Shown here: in pieces, positions 17,350 to 26,888 of the stretch
Numbering within the stretch: the first letter of the stretch is position 1
How the letters are laid out: each line of letters opens with the position of its first letter
DNA from: CAWUKT01 sp963923035
GTDB lineage: Bacteria; Bacteroidota; Bacteroidia; J057; JADKCL01
DNA: 64,000 bases
Direction of reading: 5' to 3'
Assembly (NCBI GenBank): GCA_963923035.1
Contig: CAWUKT010000005.1
Location: forward strand, 1 to 64,000
The notes under the pieces: generated by a model
Databases searched by the model: none
What the model saw: only the letters and a program-made list of their open reading frames with translations
What the model was told of the DNA's origin: nothing
Position numbers and translations under genes: made by a program

Positions 17350-18205
17350 ATGCCCTCCTACGACCTCAACGCTCCCCAACAAAAATCCTCCAATTGGATC
17401 GGTCCCCGCGCCGGTGCTCCCGCAGCGGCGCCTGGTATGCGTACGGCGGCCCCGCCGGTGTTTCAGTTGTCTAGCACTAAAGGAGAAGTTAAGCTGCCTA
17501 AGGATGGGGAGCAGGAGGAAGGTAAAACTCAAACTAATGGCCAAGGCCAAAAGCAAAATTCGGCCGGTTCATGCGCCTCTCCCCAATCTTCTGTTACGCC
17601 CCCACCTGCCGCCGGCGGCAATAGCCCGGTTTCAAGTGGTGCAGGTATCAAATTCGTTAAAAAACTCGAGTACAGATTGGGGCAAACTACAAGAAGGGAA
17701 CTTTCCTCTCTCAGAAAAGAAGCCCGCAGAAAACCAGGGTCCTGCGGAAGTAAATAAAAAGTCAAAAGCTACATCCAACATTGGCTCCAGCAGTAGCGAC
17801 ACGGCAGCTGTCCCACCATCAATGTCAAGGAATCGTCTCCATGGAATTTCTGAAAATCCGGAAGGGAATCGCGAGAGTGTAAAGGTAGTAGGCTATGACC
17901 TATCTCACTCTAAAACAAATGAGAATGAAGGCACAGAGGCGTTCGATCTTGAGATTTCCTCTACATCAAAAATGTCTGATGGAAAACCCGAAAAACTTGT
18001 ATTGCATGTTCATCCCCAAAGCTCAGGTAAAAGCAATAAAATCCACATAAAGGCTTCCCATGGTAACGGCCCTAGTAAGCAAATAGAGAAAGATCATTTT
18101 ATCATTAAAGAAGCCAAAAAACACATTGAGCAAGAAAATGATGATAAGAAGCAGAAATCATACCTATTGGGCCATTTCAGCAAGCATCCTAAGCCCAAAA
18201 GTTGA
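17350..18205 (+). pseudogene. Frameshifted cargo-like gene (eCIS-type N-terminus)
   Basis: From ATG at 17350 a frame runs to 17757 and carries the cargo-type leader with PPVFQL at residues 35-40. Past a run of six A residues at 17659-17664, coding character moves to the next frame, which continues with NSSTDWGKLQEGNFPL and a Lys/Ser/His-rich tail (KLVLHVHPQSSGKSNKIHIKAS) ending at 18205. Removing one A would join them into about 284 residues. This is either a real inactivating mutation, a phase-variable tract or a sequencing error in the homopolymer. No catalytic domain is visible. Composition is more A-rich after 17650 than in the neighbours. Confidence 0.6.
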
Positions 18206-18339
18206 CTTCTTATTGGACTTTGTTAAGGCCTTCAGCTGAAGGAGTTCGTTTCAAATTCTGGTAATTAGATTTCATTCAATAGCTATTTCTATTTTGCCCC
18301 CCTACTCTTTCTCCCCCCAATCCGCTAACTTAAAGCCCG

Positions 18340-19351
18340 ATGGCCATCCTCCATTTCAAATGCCTTGGGCTTCGCAAACACACCCACACAATGCTGGCGG
18401 TCGCTATTCTCCTCACCGGCACCAGTTGCAAGAAGGAAAGCGTCAACTGCGGCATTCCGTGCACTTGTGACGAGGTACAATTGTTGCAGACGGGCTTCAA
18501 TGGCACCACCTTGACCAATGGCGAATTCAACAATGCGACCTTCTCGGGGACCGATACCGCATACTCCGAGGCGAATATATGGGAAGGATTGGAAGCGGAA
18601 GCTAATATCGGAAGCGTGCAAATCACCTACGAGGATGGCAATGACAACCAGCGCTTGGCCAGCATTGTGGACGATGGCGCGACGGGCAACAAGGCCCTGA
18701 AATTCCAGATCATGGAGTCCCATATTGCCGAGGGCTCCCAGGACAAGGGGCGGGTGCAACTCGATGTGACCGGCAACCCGTGCGTCCGGAAGATCTACAA
18801 GACGGTCCGGATCAAATTTGACGAGGACCTCGCCTACCTGATGGAGTGGCAGTAGCGCGTCTACTGGCTGTCGATATTTGAGTTTTGGAACAATGCCGAC
18901 TGGACCGGAGAAAAGTACCCCTACCGCGTCACGGTCAATCTGTTCAAGGGCCAGGAAGGCCCGGTCGACGAGATGCATTTCCACGTCAAAGGCGACTTCA
19001 AAAAGAACTGCAAGCGTTGCAGTTGGAATGCGGATTGGGAGCAGGAGAACACTTCCTTCGCCATCCCATTCGGAGAATGGATGGAACTGGAATTGTACAT
19101 CAAGGAGGGGGATCAGGACAATGGCCGCTTTTACATGGCCGTCACGCCCGAGAACGGCACGAAGGAAGTCCTGTTTGACATCACCAACCGGACCCAACAC
19201 CACAAGGAAAGTTGTCCCCGACGGGTTCACCCAGTTTCAGCCCCTCAAATGGTATACGGGCGAGGAGCTGATCAACTACATGGCCGCCGGTGACAAGGAC
19301 CTGAGCGTGTATTGGGACGATTGGAAATTGTACCTCAACAAGGCCCCCTGA
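18340..19351 (+). pseudogene. Decayed secreted lipoprotein, ConA/polysaccharide-lyase-like
   Basis: One ancestral gene is broken twice. It starts at 18340 with a lipoprotein signal ending in TGTSC and runs to an in-frame TAG at 18853-18855 (TGG CAG TAG CGC), after which the same frame continues directly as RVYWLSIFEFWNNADWTG. Near 19200-19215 coding shifts to another frame (PDGFTQFQPLKWYTGEEL...LSVYWDDWKLYLNKAP) to a TGA at 19351. The reunited protein, about 335 residues, has Trp/Tyr-rich strands (FGEWMELELYIKEGDQDNGRFYMAVTP) like Bacteroidota proteins with concanavalin-type polysaccharide lyase folds. The family is inferred from memory of such motifs. It lies convergent to the 19353 gene. 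Confidence 0.7.
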
Positions 19352-19352
19352 G

Positions 19353-20639
19353 CTATTTCCAATTCATGTCGAGCGCGTACAGGCGCTTCACCGGATTCAG
19401 CTCATTGGCTTTGTACAGGAAGTAAATTTCATTCCCTTTCACCTGGATATTGCTGATAAACGTCTTGGGAAGCTCCCAGCGGCGGGCGATATCGCCTTTT
19501 CTCAGGTCGATTTCCGCCACCGAATAGATGCCATTGCGGTTGTAAAGGGTAAAAGCACGGGTATGCTCGTCATCTACGAAAACCCTGCGCACCCAAAACC
19601 GCTCCTGGTCGTAGCTCATGGGCTTCGCATCCTCCAGCAAGCCATTCGGCTCAAAGCGCAGGATCAATTTTCGGTTGTGGTCGAAAATATAGACGTCACC
19701 GTCGATCCCCAACAGCGGGGAGAAGGACCCAATGGCGACGACATTGTCCAGGTACAGGCGCTCGAGATTCATGGCGTAGCGCATCCGTTCCGGGAAGGTG
19801 AACACGCCTTCCAGCGTCGCATAGCGGGAATAGGCCAGGCCTTCATCGCGCAGGGTGGTGACAGCGGCTGAATCCTGGGTCCAATAGAATGTCTTTTTGA
19901 TTTGTTCGTCCTGCTCCACCAAATAATAGCCCGCCGAAAAGCGCTGGCTCCAGGCTTCGAAGAAATAGGTCGTTTCCACCTTGGCGCGACAGGGACGTAC
20001 CACCCGCTCAAACTCAGCAATATCGTCTTTCTGCAAAATCAATTCTCCGTCCACCCAATCCACCTGCACCGAATAGTTCTTGCTCAGGTAATGCTTCAGC
20101 CCCATGCAATCGGTGAACAATTCCCTCGGCTCCTCTCCCACCCCAAAATGCTCCTCGATCGGGCGCATGTCCTTGTCCAGCAGCAGCAGTTTATTGCGGC
20201 GCAGAATGGGATCGAGGACCAGCAACAGCATATTTTCGCCCATGAATGCGTAGTCCTTGATGAACAATTCCGGGTCGGGATGGACGGTTCGCAGGGCCTG
20301 GTCCCGGATAATGGTCGGTTCCAGGGTGATGGGATCGGGAATGAGGCGGATGTCCATGGGCATCTTGTCGCCGGCATCAAAGCGGATCAGGGCCGGACGG
20401 TAGCCCAGGTATTGGACGGCGATTTCCAGACTTTTTTCCCCTTCCCTGTCCAAAATAAACAGCCCTTCCGCATTGGTATAGGTCCCCCGGGACAGGGTCG
20501 CCGATCCCACAAACGCGCCTTCCAGCGGTTCATTGGTCTCCGCATCCCGGACATATCCCAGAACATTCGGGCTTTGGGCAACGGTGATCAACGGGGTCAG
20601 GCCCAACAGTAACAGGAAGAAAAGTAGAATTCTATACAT
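19353..20639 (-). CDS. Secreted protein with CarboxypepD_reg-like domain
   Basis: A 428-residue exported protein from ATG at 20639 (MYRILLFFLLLLGLTPLITVAQ, a clear signal peptide); a longer frame upstream to 20909 lacks coding character. Residues 25-110 form a carboxypeptidase-regulatory-like beta domain (VLGYVRDAETNEPLEGAFVGSATLSRGTYTNAEG..., VQYLGYRPA), common in Bacteroidota envelope proteins. The remainder (about 130-428) contains repeated strand units such as ILRRNKLLLLDKDMRPIEEHF, GDVYIFDHNRKLILRFEPNG and NGIYSVAEIDLRKGDI, suggesting a beta-propeller. No T9SS sorting domain. Function unknown. Neighbours are a pseudogene (convergent) and a divergent lipase-like gene. Confidence 0.75.
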   Translation of the reverse strand: MYRILLFFLLLLGLTPLITVAQSPNVLGYVRDAETNEPLEGAFVGSATLSRGTYTNAEGLFILDREGEKSLEIAVQYLGYRPALIRFDAGDKMPMDIRLIPDPITLEPTIIRDQALRTVHPDPELFIKDYAFMGENMLLLVLDPILRRNKLLLLDKDMRPIEEHFGVGEEPRELFTDCMGLKHYLSKNYSVQVDWVDGELILQKDDIAEFERVVRPCRAKVETTYFFEAWSQRFSAGYYLVEQDEQIKKTFYWTQDSAAVTTLRDEGLAYSRYATLEGVFTFPERMRYAMNLERLYLDNVVAIGSFSPLLGIDGDVYIFDHNRKLILRFEPNGLLEDAKPMSYDQERFWVRRVFVDDEHTRAFTLYNRNGIYSVAEIDLRKGDIARRWELPKTFISNIQVKGNEIYFLYKANELNPVKRLYALDMNWK

Positions 20640-20911
20640 GGCTTGTGCGTTAAAGGATGAAAAACGGACGGTTAGCAGTAATAAACGTAGTCTGAATATC
20701 TCCTTAAAAACGTGCGGGATTGGAGCAAGAATAACCGAAATGGCCCGTATTTTCAATATTTTAAAGGCCATTCCCTTACACACTTTCTGTTTTTTCTCCC
20801 CCTTTTTCCAACCTCTCCCAATTGGTCTAAGTAGCAAACCGCCGTGCTCTCCCTCGAAATCCCCGCCACCATTTTTTTGTATCTTAATCCAAGACTTATG
20901 AATCGACAATT

Positions 20912-22318
20912 ATGAAAAGGCTTTCAACTTTGGTACTCGTTTTCGGAATCTCCGGGATGTTGTTGGGATTGGGAGGATGTGAAGAAAAACAACAAAATTC
21001 GCCCCCGGCCGAGGAGGAGGTATTGACAGGGCGCTACGATAAAAATGCCACCGTGCTGTCGCTGGCCTGGACCAGCTATATCAACAACGGTATGGAAGCG
21101 AGTCCGGAAGAACTCCGCCGCCACGCTGAGCAAGATGTTCCCAAAATCTTGTCCGATCCCAAAGTGACCGCTGAGATCGGCCAATGGGATCTCTTGTGGG
21201 GACCGGTGGTGAATACCCAGAGCCAGACCTGCGACAATCGCTGTTATTCGGACAATACCATGTTCCTGGTCAAAGGCAAAGACCCCGACCATCCGGAAAA
21301 GGACATGCTCGTCCTGGCCATTGCCGGTACCAATTTCTCTTCCTTATTCGATTGGGGAACCGAAGATTTTGACGTGACCACCATGGTCGAATGGCCCAAC
21401 GCCAGCGCTGACGCCTCTTTTTTTAGCTATTTTTCCACGCCTACCACCACCCAGGACCCCAATGTCAGCCAGACCGGCAATTATATTTCCGCCGGCATCA
21501 ATGTGGGCGTCAACATCCTCCTGAACGAGATGACTTACGAGGGCAAAACGGTGGTGGAATACCTCAAGGACAATTTCGGTGAAATGGACGATTCGATGGA
21601 ACTTGCAGTGACGGGCCATTCCCTGGGCGGAGGCTTGTCGCCGGTGCTTGCGCTCGCACTCAAAGATGGCCAGGGCTATTGGAACCCAAAAGGCAAGTTC
21701 CAGCTGACCACCTACCCCTTCGCCGGGCAATCGCCCGGCAACGGCCCTTTTGCCAGCTATTTCTTCACCCGAATCCCCACCGAAGACTTCCACGGCCACT
21801 ACAATTCGCTCGACGTCGTTCCCAAAGGATTCGCCACCGAGACCCTGAACGAAGTCCAAAACCTCTACGCCAAGATCGATCCCCACCTCGCCAACCAATG
21901 CGTCATTGGAGAGGTGATCCATTGTGTCAAGCCTGCGGTGGAACCCTTTCAGTACACCTCGCTGTATTCCGCGGAGAACCAGTTCACCTACGAGACGACT
22001 TACAGCGATACCACTTACCAGGAAGCGCTCGACGATTACAGCGAGCAATGCAGTGACATTTGCTATGCGGTGATCAAGTATGCGTGTGGGATTTTGGGCG
22101 ATGCAAGTGAAGCCTACGCGCGGACCATCAACTTCTCCTCGATGGCCGAGGTCCAGCATTTGCAGGCCTATATCGATGCGTTCAATATCCAGACCATCGA
22201 CCAGGTCATCAAAAGCTACCAGGCGCCCGGCCCCTATCCCGATTTCTTTTCCCTCTACTGCAAAACGCCCCTTCTCGCCAGTTGCCCGGGTCAGGACAGC
22301 TATTGTGAGCTTCCGTAA
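20912..22318 (+). CDS. Lipase class 3-like lipoprotein
   Basis: A 468-residue lipoprotein: signal peptide with lipobox LGGC near residue 23, then an alpha/beta-hydrolase region. GHSLGGGLSPVLALAL near residue 238 contains the nucleophile elbow GHSLGG typical of class 3 lipases, preceded by the strand MLVLAIAGTNFSS, the usual oxyanion-hole position. The likely acid and base are downstream (HGHYNSLDVVPK is a candidate region). The C-terminal 120 residues have several Cys pairs. It acts in the periplasm or on the cell surface; the substrate is unknown. It is intact, unlike the genes on either side at 18340 and 22393. Confidence 0.8.
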   Translation: MKRLSTLVLVFGISGMLLGLGGCEEKQQNSPPAEEEVLTGRYDKNATVLSLAWTSYINNGMEASPEELRRHAEQDVPKILSDPKVTAEIGQWDLLWGPVVNTQSQTCDNRCYSDNTMFLVKGKDPDHPEKDMLVLAIAGTNFSSLFDWGTEDFDVTTMVEWPNASADASFFSYFSTPTTTQDPNVSQTGNYISAGINVGVNILLNEMTYEGKTVVEYLKDNFGEMDDSMELAVTGHSLGGGLSPVLALALKDGQGYWNPKGKFQLTTYPFAGQSPGNGPFASYFFTRIPTEDFHGHYNSLDVVPKGFATETLNEVQNLYAKIDPHLANQCVIGEVIHCVKPAVEPFQYTSLYSAENQFTYETTYSDTTYQEALDDYSEQCSDICYAVIKYACGILGDASEAYARTINFSSMAEVQHLQAYIDAFNIQTIDQVIKSYQAPGPYPDFFSLYCKTPLLASCPGQDSYCELP

Positions 22319-22392
22319 GTAGCCCTGAAGAGAAACTAAGTGCAAGGGTGGGGACTTTGGAGAATGAATCGTTTCATGTCAAAACCGAGACC

Positions 22393-23754
22393 ATGAAACC
22401 CCATTCTTCACTGATCATTTCTTTTTGGATCGCGGCCCTGATCGTCATGGGCTGCAAGGACAAAATGCCGGAAGTTTCTGACTTCCAAACGGCTGAATCA
22501 TGTCCTGAAACCTCTTCGGCACCCGCAACCGGCAAGTCTTCCACCTGGCAACCTTGGGAATGGAAAGGCTGGGAAACCTTCCCCTCGCTCTACTTTGCGG
22601 CGAATCCGGAAGGGTTTATGGACGCCAGTCAAATGGCCAAAATCAGCTAGTTCAGCCTAGCCATCTTTGAATTTCGGATGGGACAATTTGTGGCCGAGAA
22701 TACGACGGGGAAATGGGCGAATGGCGATTTGGCGGGCTTAATGGAGGAACAATGCCAACGGATGAAGGCGACTTATCCCGATGGGCCTCCCTGCCTCGTT
22801 TACCGCAGTGGTATGTGGGCCGGATCGATGTACAAGGAACAATTCCTCTCCCTGCAAAATCAATCTTTGTTCATCAAAGATGAGCGGCACAGCCCCGGAT
22901 TCATTGATTATCCCCTGGATGTGGACGAATCGGGAGATAAAACGGGCCTCAAGTACTGCCGTTGGGACTTCCGGAAATGTGCGGCGCGAAAGGAATACAA
23001 ACGCCTGATGGACCTCGCTGTGCAGGAGGCCACGGATGGCATATTCTTCGACAATGCCCAAAGTGTTCCTTGTGATGAGACCAATCACCTCAGTTTCATG
23101 AGCCGGGAGGCGCGCAAAGCCATGATGACAGCTACGCTGGAACTCTACGCCAATGTCTTCTCCAATATGGTTGCCAACGACAAGTACCCGATCCTCTCCA
23201 CCACGAATGGGTTCAGTGACATTGGCGCCCAGGTACCCTGGGAAAACGATTGTCCGTTGGCCGAAGAGGCGTTGCTGGACGCAATGCAAGGGATTCCATT
23301 TGCCCGGAACAATGAATTCTGGATGTGGAACCTGGGAGAGACGGCGGCGAAGCAAATCCGCAATTCGATGCGGGAGACCGAACGGGGCATCCCCATCATC
23401 GTCCACCAACCCTATTTTCCGAACGACGGCGGTTGCCTCGAAGGCTGTAAAACGGCCAACGGCGGCACCAAGACCTTCACCAAGGACGAATTTCTGGAGT
23501 TTGGGATGGCGGCCTTCCTGGTATCGATGGGCGAGGGCAGTTATTTCGGGTTTTCGGACATGCAAAACGATCCCGAAGGCGGCGGTTGGTTTGATGTCAG
23601 CTGGGACTGGCACCAGCAGTACGAGCAGGTGGCGACGGGCAGACCACTCGGTCCCGCCACCATTTCCAACAACGGCATGACCTTTACCCGCCAATTTGAG
23701 AACCGAACGGTTTGGGTGAACTGTTCGGATGGCACCTACTCATTGGGCGGGTAG
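22393..23754 (+). pseudogene. Lipoprotein glycosidase-like gene (GHL15-like) with in-frame TAG
   Basis: ATG at 22393 opens a lipoprotein signal with lipobox VMGC. The frame meets TAG at 22648-22650 (AGC TAG TTC) and continues uninterrupted in the same frame to 23754, 453 codons in all. The downstream part has a TIM-barrel glycosidase look: DGIFFDNAQ, FMSREARKAMMTA, GIPIIVHQPYF, AFLVSMGEGSYFGFS, and a closing beta domain GPATISNNGMTFTRQFENRTVWVN, as in the hypothetical glycosyl hydrolase-like family 15. The TAG falls where a Gln (CAG) would fit. Without readthrough only the signal and about 80 residues are made; an internal ATG at 22678 could give an unexported fragment. Confidence 0.7.
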
Positions 23755-23845
23755 CAAATGGCGTATTTTAGCAGGCACTTCCTTGTGCAATCTTAGTCAG
23801 GGCGGTATATTGACCGAATTGTATTCAAGTCTGACCCCGTTGAAC

Positions 23846-24211
23846 ATGGAAATCAAAAAAGTGAACCTCAAGTCAAAATTGGCCACCTTTAACGAGCATT
23901 GGAGCCCGAAGATCATTGGTGAACTCAACCAGCAGATGGTCAAGATCGCCAAGCTCAAGGGGGAATTTGTCATGCACCACCACGAGCAGGAGGACGAACT
24001 GTTCTATGTGATCGACGGGACATTGTTTATCGAAATGGAGAACCAGACCCTGGAACTGAACCCAGGTGAGTTTGTCATCATTCCCCGGGGCGTTCCCCAT
24101 AAGCCCTATGCGCCAGAAGAGGTCAGCATTTTGTTGTTTGAGCCGGCTACGACGCTGAACACAGGCAATACGACGAGTGAGCGTACCGTTTCCGAGCTGG
24201 ATCGGATATAG
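23846..24211 (+). CDS. Cupin domain protein
   Basis: A 121-residue single cupin from ATG at 23846; the longer open frame upstream overlaps the previous gene and is not needed. Cupin motif 1 is seen as HHHEQEDELFYVIDGTLFIEMEN (shown in pieces: HHHEQEDE, VIDGTLFIE) and motif 2 as PGEFVIIPRGVPHKP, giving the expected His/Glu metal ligands. Small cupins of this kind bind or isomerise sugars or small metabolites, but the substrate is not readable. Cytoplasmic. It stands alone behind the interrupted glycosidase gene. Confidence 0.87.
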   Translation: MEIKKVNLKSKLATFNEHWSPKIIGELNQQMVKIAKLKGEFVMHHHEQEDELFYVIDGTLFIEMENQTLELNPGEFVIIPRGVPHKPYAPEEVSILLFEPATTLNTGNTTSERTVSELDRI

Positions 24212-24355
24212 ATCGCCCTGTTTCGCCCTTCCATGAATTGACTTAGAGGCACTGGCATAGAAAGCCCCACCATTTTAGAGACCTGACCGGTCTCAGCCCC
24301 CCAATTCGGCAAACTTGTTATATTGGCAGGAAGCTATGTTTAACTTTTCCGTGCC

Positions 24356-25687
24356 ATGAAGCCACTGTCTACCCTCAATTTTGCCCTTGTTTCCCGATGT
24401 TTCACCTTCATTGGAACCCTGATCCTGTTTTTCTCCACCCTCCCGGCCCAAAATCTCGTCCTCAACCCCAGCTTTGAGAGCTTTTCCTCCTGCCCCATTG
24501 GCCCCAGCGAATTCTCCAACGCCACCAATTGGGACGATCCGCTCATCAATGTGGTCACGGACACCTGTTCGACCTCGGATTTGTTCAATACATGCAGTCC
24601 CCTCGGATCTTTCGGGGTCGGCGTGCCGGGGAACATCCTCGGCAACGAGGCCGCCCGCACCGGCAACGGCTATGCGGGCATCATCATGAACGAACGCGTG
24701 GCCCTGTTTGGCTGTACGTCCTTCTTCGGTTCCAATTGGCGCGAATACGTCCACGGCCAATTGTCCGCGCCCCTGACGGCCGGCCAAACCTACTGCGTCA
24801 CCTTTTACGCCAGCCTCGCCGACAACGTCAAATACGCCACCGATGACTTTGGCGTGTTCTTCAGCAATGGCCCCATTGCCATCAGCTGCGCCGTCAACGG
24901 CAACGGTCCCCTCCCCTTTTCGCCCCAACTCACCTGGACCGGCGGCGACATCACGAACACCAGCGGCTGGACCGAACTCCAATGGAGCTATACCGCCACC
25001 GGCGGCGAGCAATTCATCACCATCGGAAATTTCCTCGACGATGCGGCCGCAAGTTTCTCCTGCGCCAATGGCAGCGCTTTCAATCCCTACGCCTATTACT
25101 ACATCGACGATGTATCGGTCGAGCCGGGCAGTTGCGGGGTCCTGCCCGTCCAATTGGCGCTTTTTGAGGGGGAAGCAGAAGTGGAAGGCAATCGTTTGGA
25201 ATGGGAAACCGATGCCGAGGTCAACAGCGCATTCTTTGAGTTGGAGCGCAGTGGAGATGGAGAAGGATGGGAAATGCTGGAGCGAATCGAATCATATGCG
25301 GGGGAAAAGGGCAATTTCTACGAGGCGTGGGACCATGCGCCGGAGACCACCACTTTTTACCGCCTGATCCAGCAAGACGTCAATGGAGACCGGCGCATAT
25401 TGAAGCAGATTGTGGTGCAGCGGGAGGAACAAATGGCTTTCCATGTGGGGCTTTTGGCCCCGAATCCTGCCCGGGACCGCGTATCGGTCCAATGCACCGC
25501 CCACGACACGCCCGTGCGGGTGCTGATAATTGATTTTCAGGGACGTCAGGTTTACGAGCAGCTGGTACCGCCCTCGGAATTGTCCCGTGAGTTGGTTCTG
25601 GATTTGGAGGGCATTGGATCAGGCCTGTACAAAGTCGAGTTCCGGTCGGGAAATTACCAGACGGCTCAGTCCTTGCAGATTCAATGA
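24356..25687 (+). CDS. Secreted protein with T9SS C-terminal sorting domain
   Basis: A 443-residue exported protein. A signal peptide (about 1-31, ending LPAQ) is followed by a carbohydrate-binding-like beta-sandwich: NLVLNPSFESFSSCP is the usual opening of such domains in this phylum, and YYYIDDVSVEPGSC closes it near residue 260. A fibronectin-like region (LPVQLALFEGEAEVEGNRLEWETDAEVNSAFFELERS) and a type A T9SS sorting domain (about 360-443, APNPARDRVSV...LYKVEFRSGNYQTAQSL) follow. It would be exported by the type IX system and attached to or released from the surface. No catalytic motif. Confidence 0.85.
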   Translation: MKPLSTLNFALVSRCFTFIGTLILFFSTLPAQNLVLNPSFESFSSCPIGPSEFSNATNWDDPLINVVTDTCSTSDLFNTCSPLGSFGVGVPGNILGNEAARTGNGYAGIIMNERVALFGCTSFFGSNWREYVHGQLSAPLTAGQTYCVTFYASLADNVKYATDDFGVFFSNGPIAISCAVNGNGPLPFSPQLTWTGGDITNTSGWTELQWSYTATGGEQFITIGNFLDDAAASFSCANGSAFNPYAYYYIDDVSVEPGSCGVLPVQLALFEGEAEVEGNRLEWETDAEVNSAFFELERSGDGEGWEMLERIESYAGEKGNFYEAWDHAPETTTFYRLIQQDVNGDRRILKQIVVQREEQMAFHVGLLAPNPARDRVSVQCTAHDTPVRVLIIDFQGRQVYEQLVPPSELSRELVLDLEGIGSGLYKVEFRSGNYQTAQSLQIQ

Positions 25688-25721
25688 CCTTCAGGGGAAG
25701 AAAATACGTGAAAGGTGGAGA

Positions 25722-26603
25722 TTAGCGGGTCTTCATCTGAGACGCACAATGTCCACGCAGGGTCTGGTCTTCCGACGTGAACATGCTACGGATATCGGCC
25801 GCGTAGCTGTAAATCTGGGCGCCGAGACCGGTGCTCTCATCGGTAATCAATTGCGACAGCGTCGTGGTGGTTTCCTTGCTCTTGTTCTTGTTAAAATAGA
25901 GCTCCAGGCGACCAATGACATTGTTTTCGTAGATGTCAGCGTCGAGGGGGTTCTTGCCGGAAGCGATCAGGAAATGGACTCCCAACCAACTCAAAACAAG
26001 GTCTGAGTTTTCGCTTCCCATGGGAAGGCGATCTTCCATCCGTCCGTGTTCACGGGCCGATTTGGCCTCTTTCCACCACGCCTTCAGTTCCGTCTTCAAT
26101 ACGGCGATGCACTTGGAATCGTCGGCTTCGCTCTTGCCTTTCGGAGAATCTTTCTCGATCAGACGGTCGTGGGCATGGGACAATTCGTGGGTAAACCCGG
26201 ACAGCGCCCGGCTAATATTGGCGTCCTTGGTGCCATCCTCGGAGAAGTACTTCTTCAACGAATCCGTCCATTCTTTGGGCAGGGACAGGGTCAGGTTTTT
26301 GAAGTTGAAGGAGGGCTGCCCCGTTTCAATATAGATGTCGATGCCTTTGTCCCGCAATGCTTTCCACACCTCAAACGTCGTCGGTCCCACCTTGCCGGAG
26401 AGTTGGTCATCGGTAATGCCATTCAACCAGGAATGCTCCCCATCAAATCGGGCCTGCACCACACCTTGGGGGGCGGAGGACGCTTTCAATTGGAAGGCAG
26501 GGGGAGAAACAGAATTGCCGGCCGATTTTGTTTGGACAGTTCCAAACCCAGCGTTTTCGTGGGCGGGTCCGGCAGATTGACGTTGAATGGGTTGGTTTTC
26601 CAT
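25722..26603 (-). CDS. Putative eCIS-type cargo with HExxH metallopeptidase motif
   Basis: A 293-residue soluble protein starting at ATG 26603 (MENQPIQRQS); a longer frame extends upstream without coding character. The leader contains PPAFQLKAS at residues 34-42, which I associate with injection-system-linked proteins of Bacteroidota. HELSH at residues 139-143, preceded by SGFT, is an HExxH zinc-peptidase motif in a predicted helix. A downstream Glu or Asp third ligand is not obvious by eye (candidates around LKTELKAWWKEA). No signal peptide, so a non-Sec route is needed if it is exported. No immunity candidate is adjacent; a lipoprotein gene lies divergently, 285 bases away. Confidence 0.7.
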   Translation of the reverse strand: MENQPIQRQSAGPAHENAGFGTVQTKSAGNSVSPPAFQLKASSAPQGVVQARFDGEHSWLNGITDDQLSGKVGPTTFEVWKALRDKGIDIYIETGQPSFNFKNLTLSLPKEWTDSLKKYFSEDGTKDANISRALSGFTHELSHAHDRLIEKDSPKGKSEADDSKCIAVLKTELKAWWKEAKSAREHGRMEDRLPMGSENSDLVLSWLGVHFLIASGKNPLDADIYENNVIGRLELYFNKNKSKETTTTLSQLITDESTGLGAQIYSYAADIRSMFTSEDQTLRGHCASQMKTR

Positions 26604-26888
26604 GAACAATTGACTTTGGGGTGGCTTAGACCATGTAAAAATACGCATTTTGGCCGATGGAAAGAAGAAGTTGGGGGAGAAAAATGGAAAATAAGGGGCA
26701 CAAAAAGGAGATCGAAAAGCAAGGATGGAACGAACAAAATGAATGGGAACACTTAGGTTTAGATTTGCAATTGGCTCCTTTTGCCAGATTTGCGACCGAA
26801 CAAACCACGGATTGTCTCCTTTAGTCGCTCCTTCGATCGCATTTTCTTTGGGGTATTCAAAATCAAAAACTAATTCAACCCCACAACC

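Noticed and set aside
20640..20909. N-terminal extension of the CarboxypepD_reg-like gene by 90 codons.
   Set aside because: The extension is Lys/Phe/Ile-rich noise, while the ATG at 20639 begins a clean signal peptide.
5614..23754. Genome-wide recoding of TAG as Gln.
   Set aside because: TAG ends several intact genes in the window (yajC at 5614-5616, the GT-C gene at 52864-52866), so it acts as a normal stop.
24278..24294. Hairpin GAGACC-tgacc-GGTCTC between the cupin gene and the T9SS gene.
   Set aside because: Only 6 bp and no T tract follows on either strand, so it is not a convincing terminator or regulatory element.
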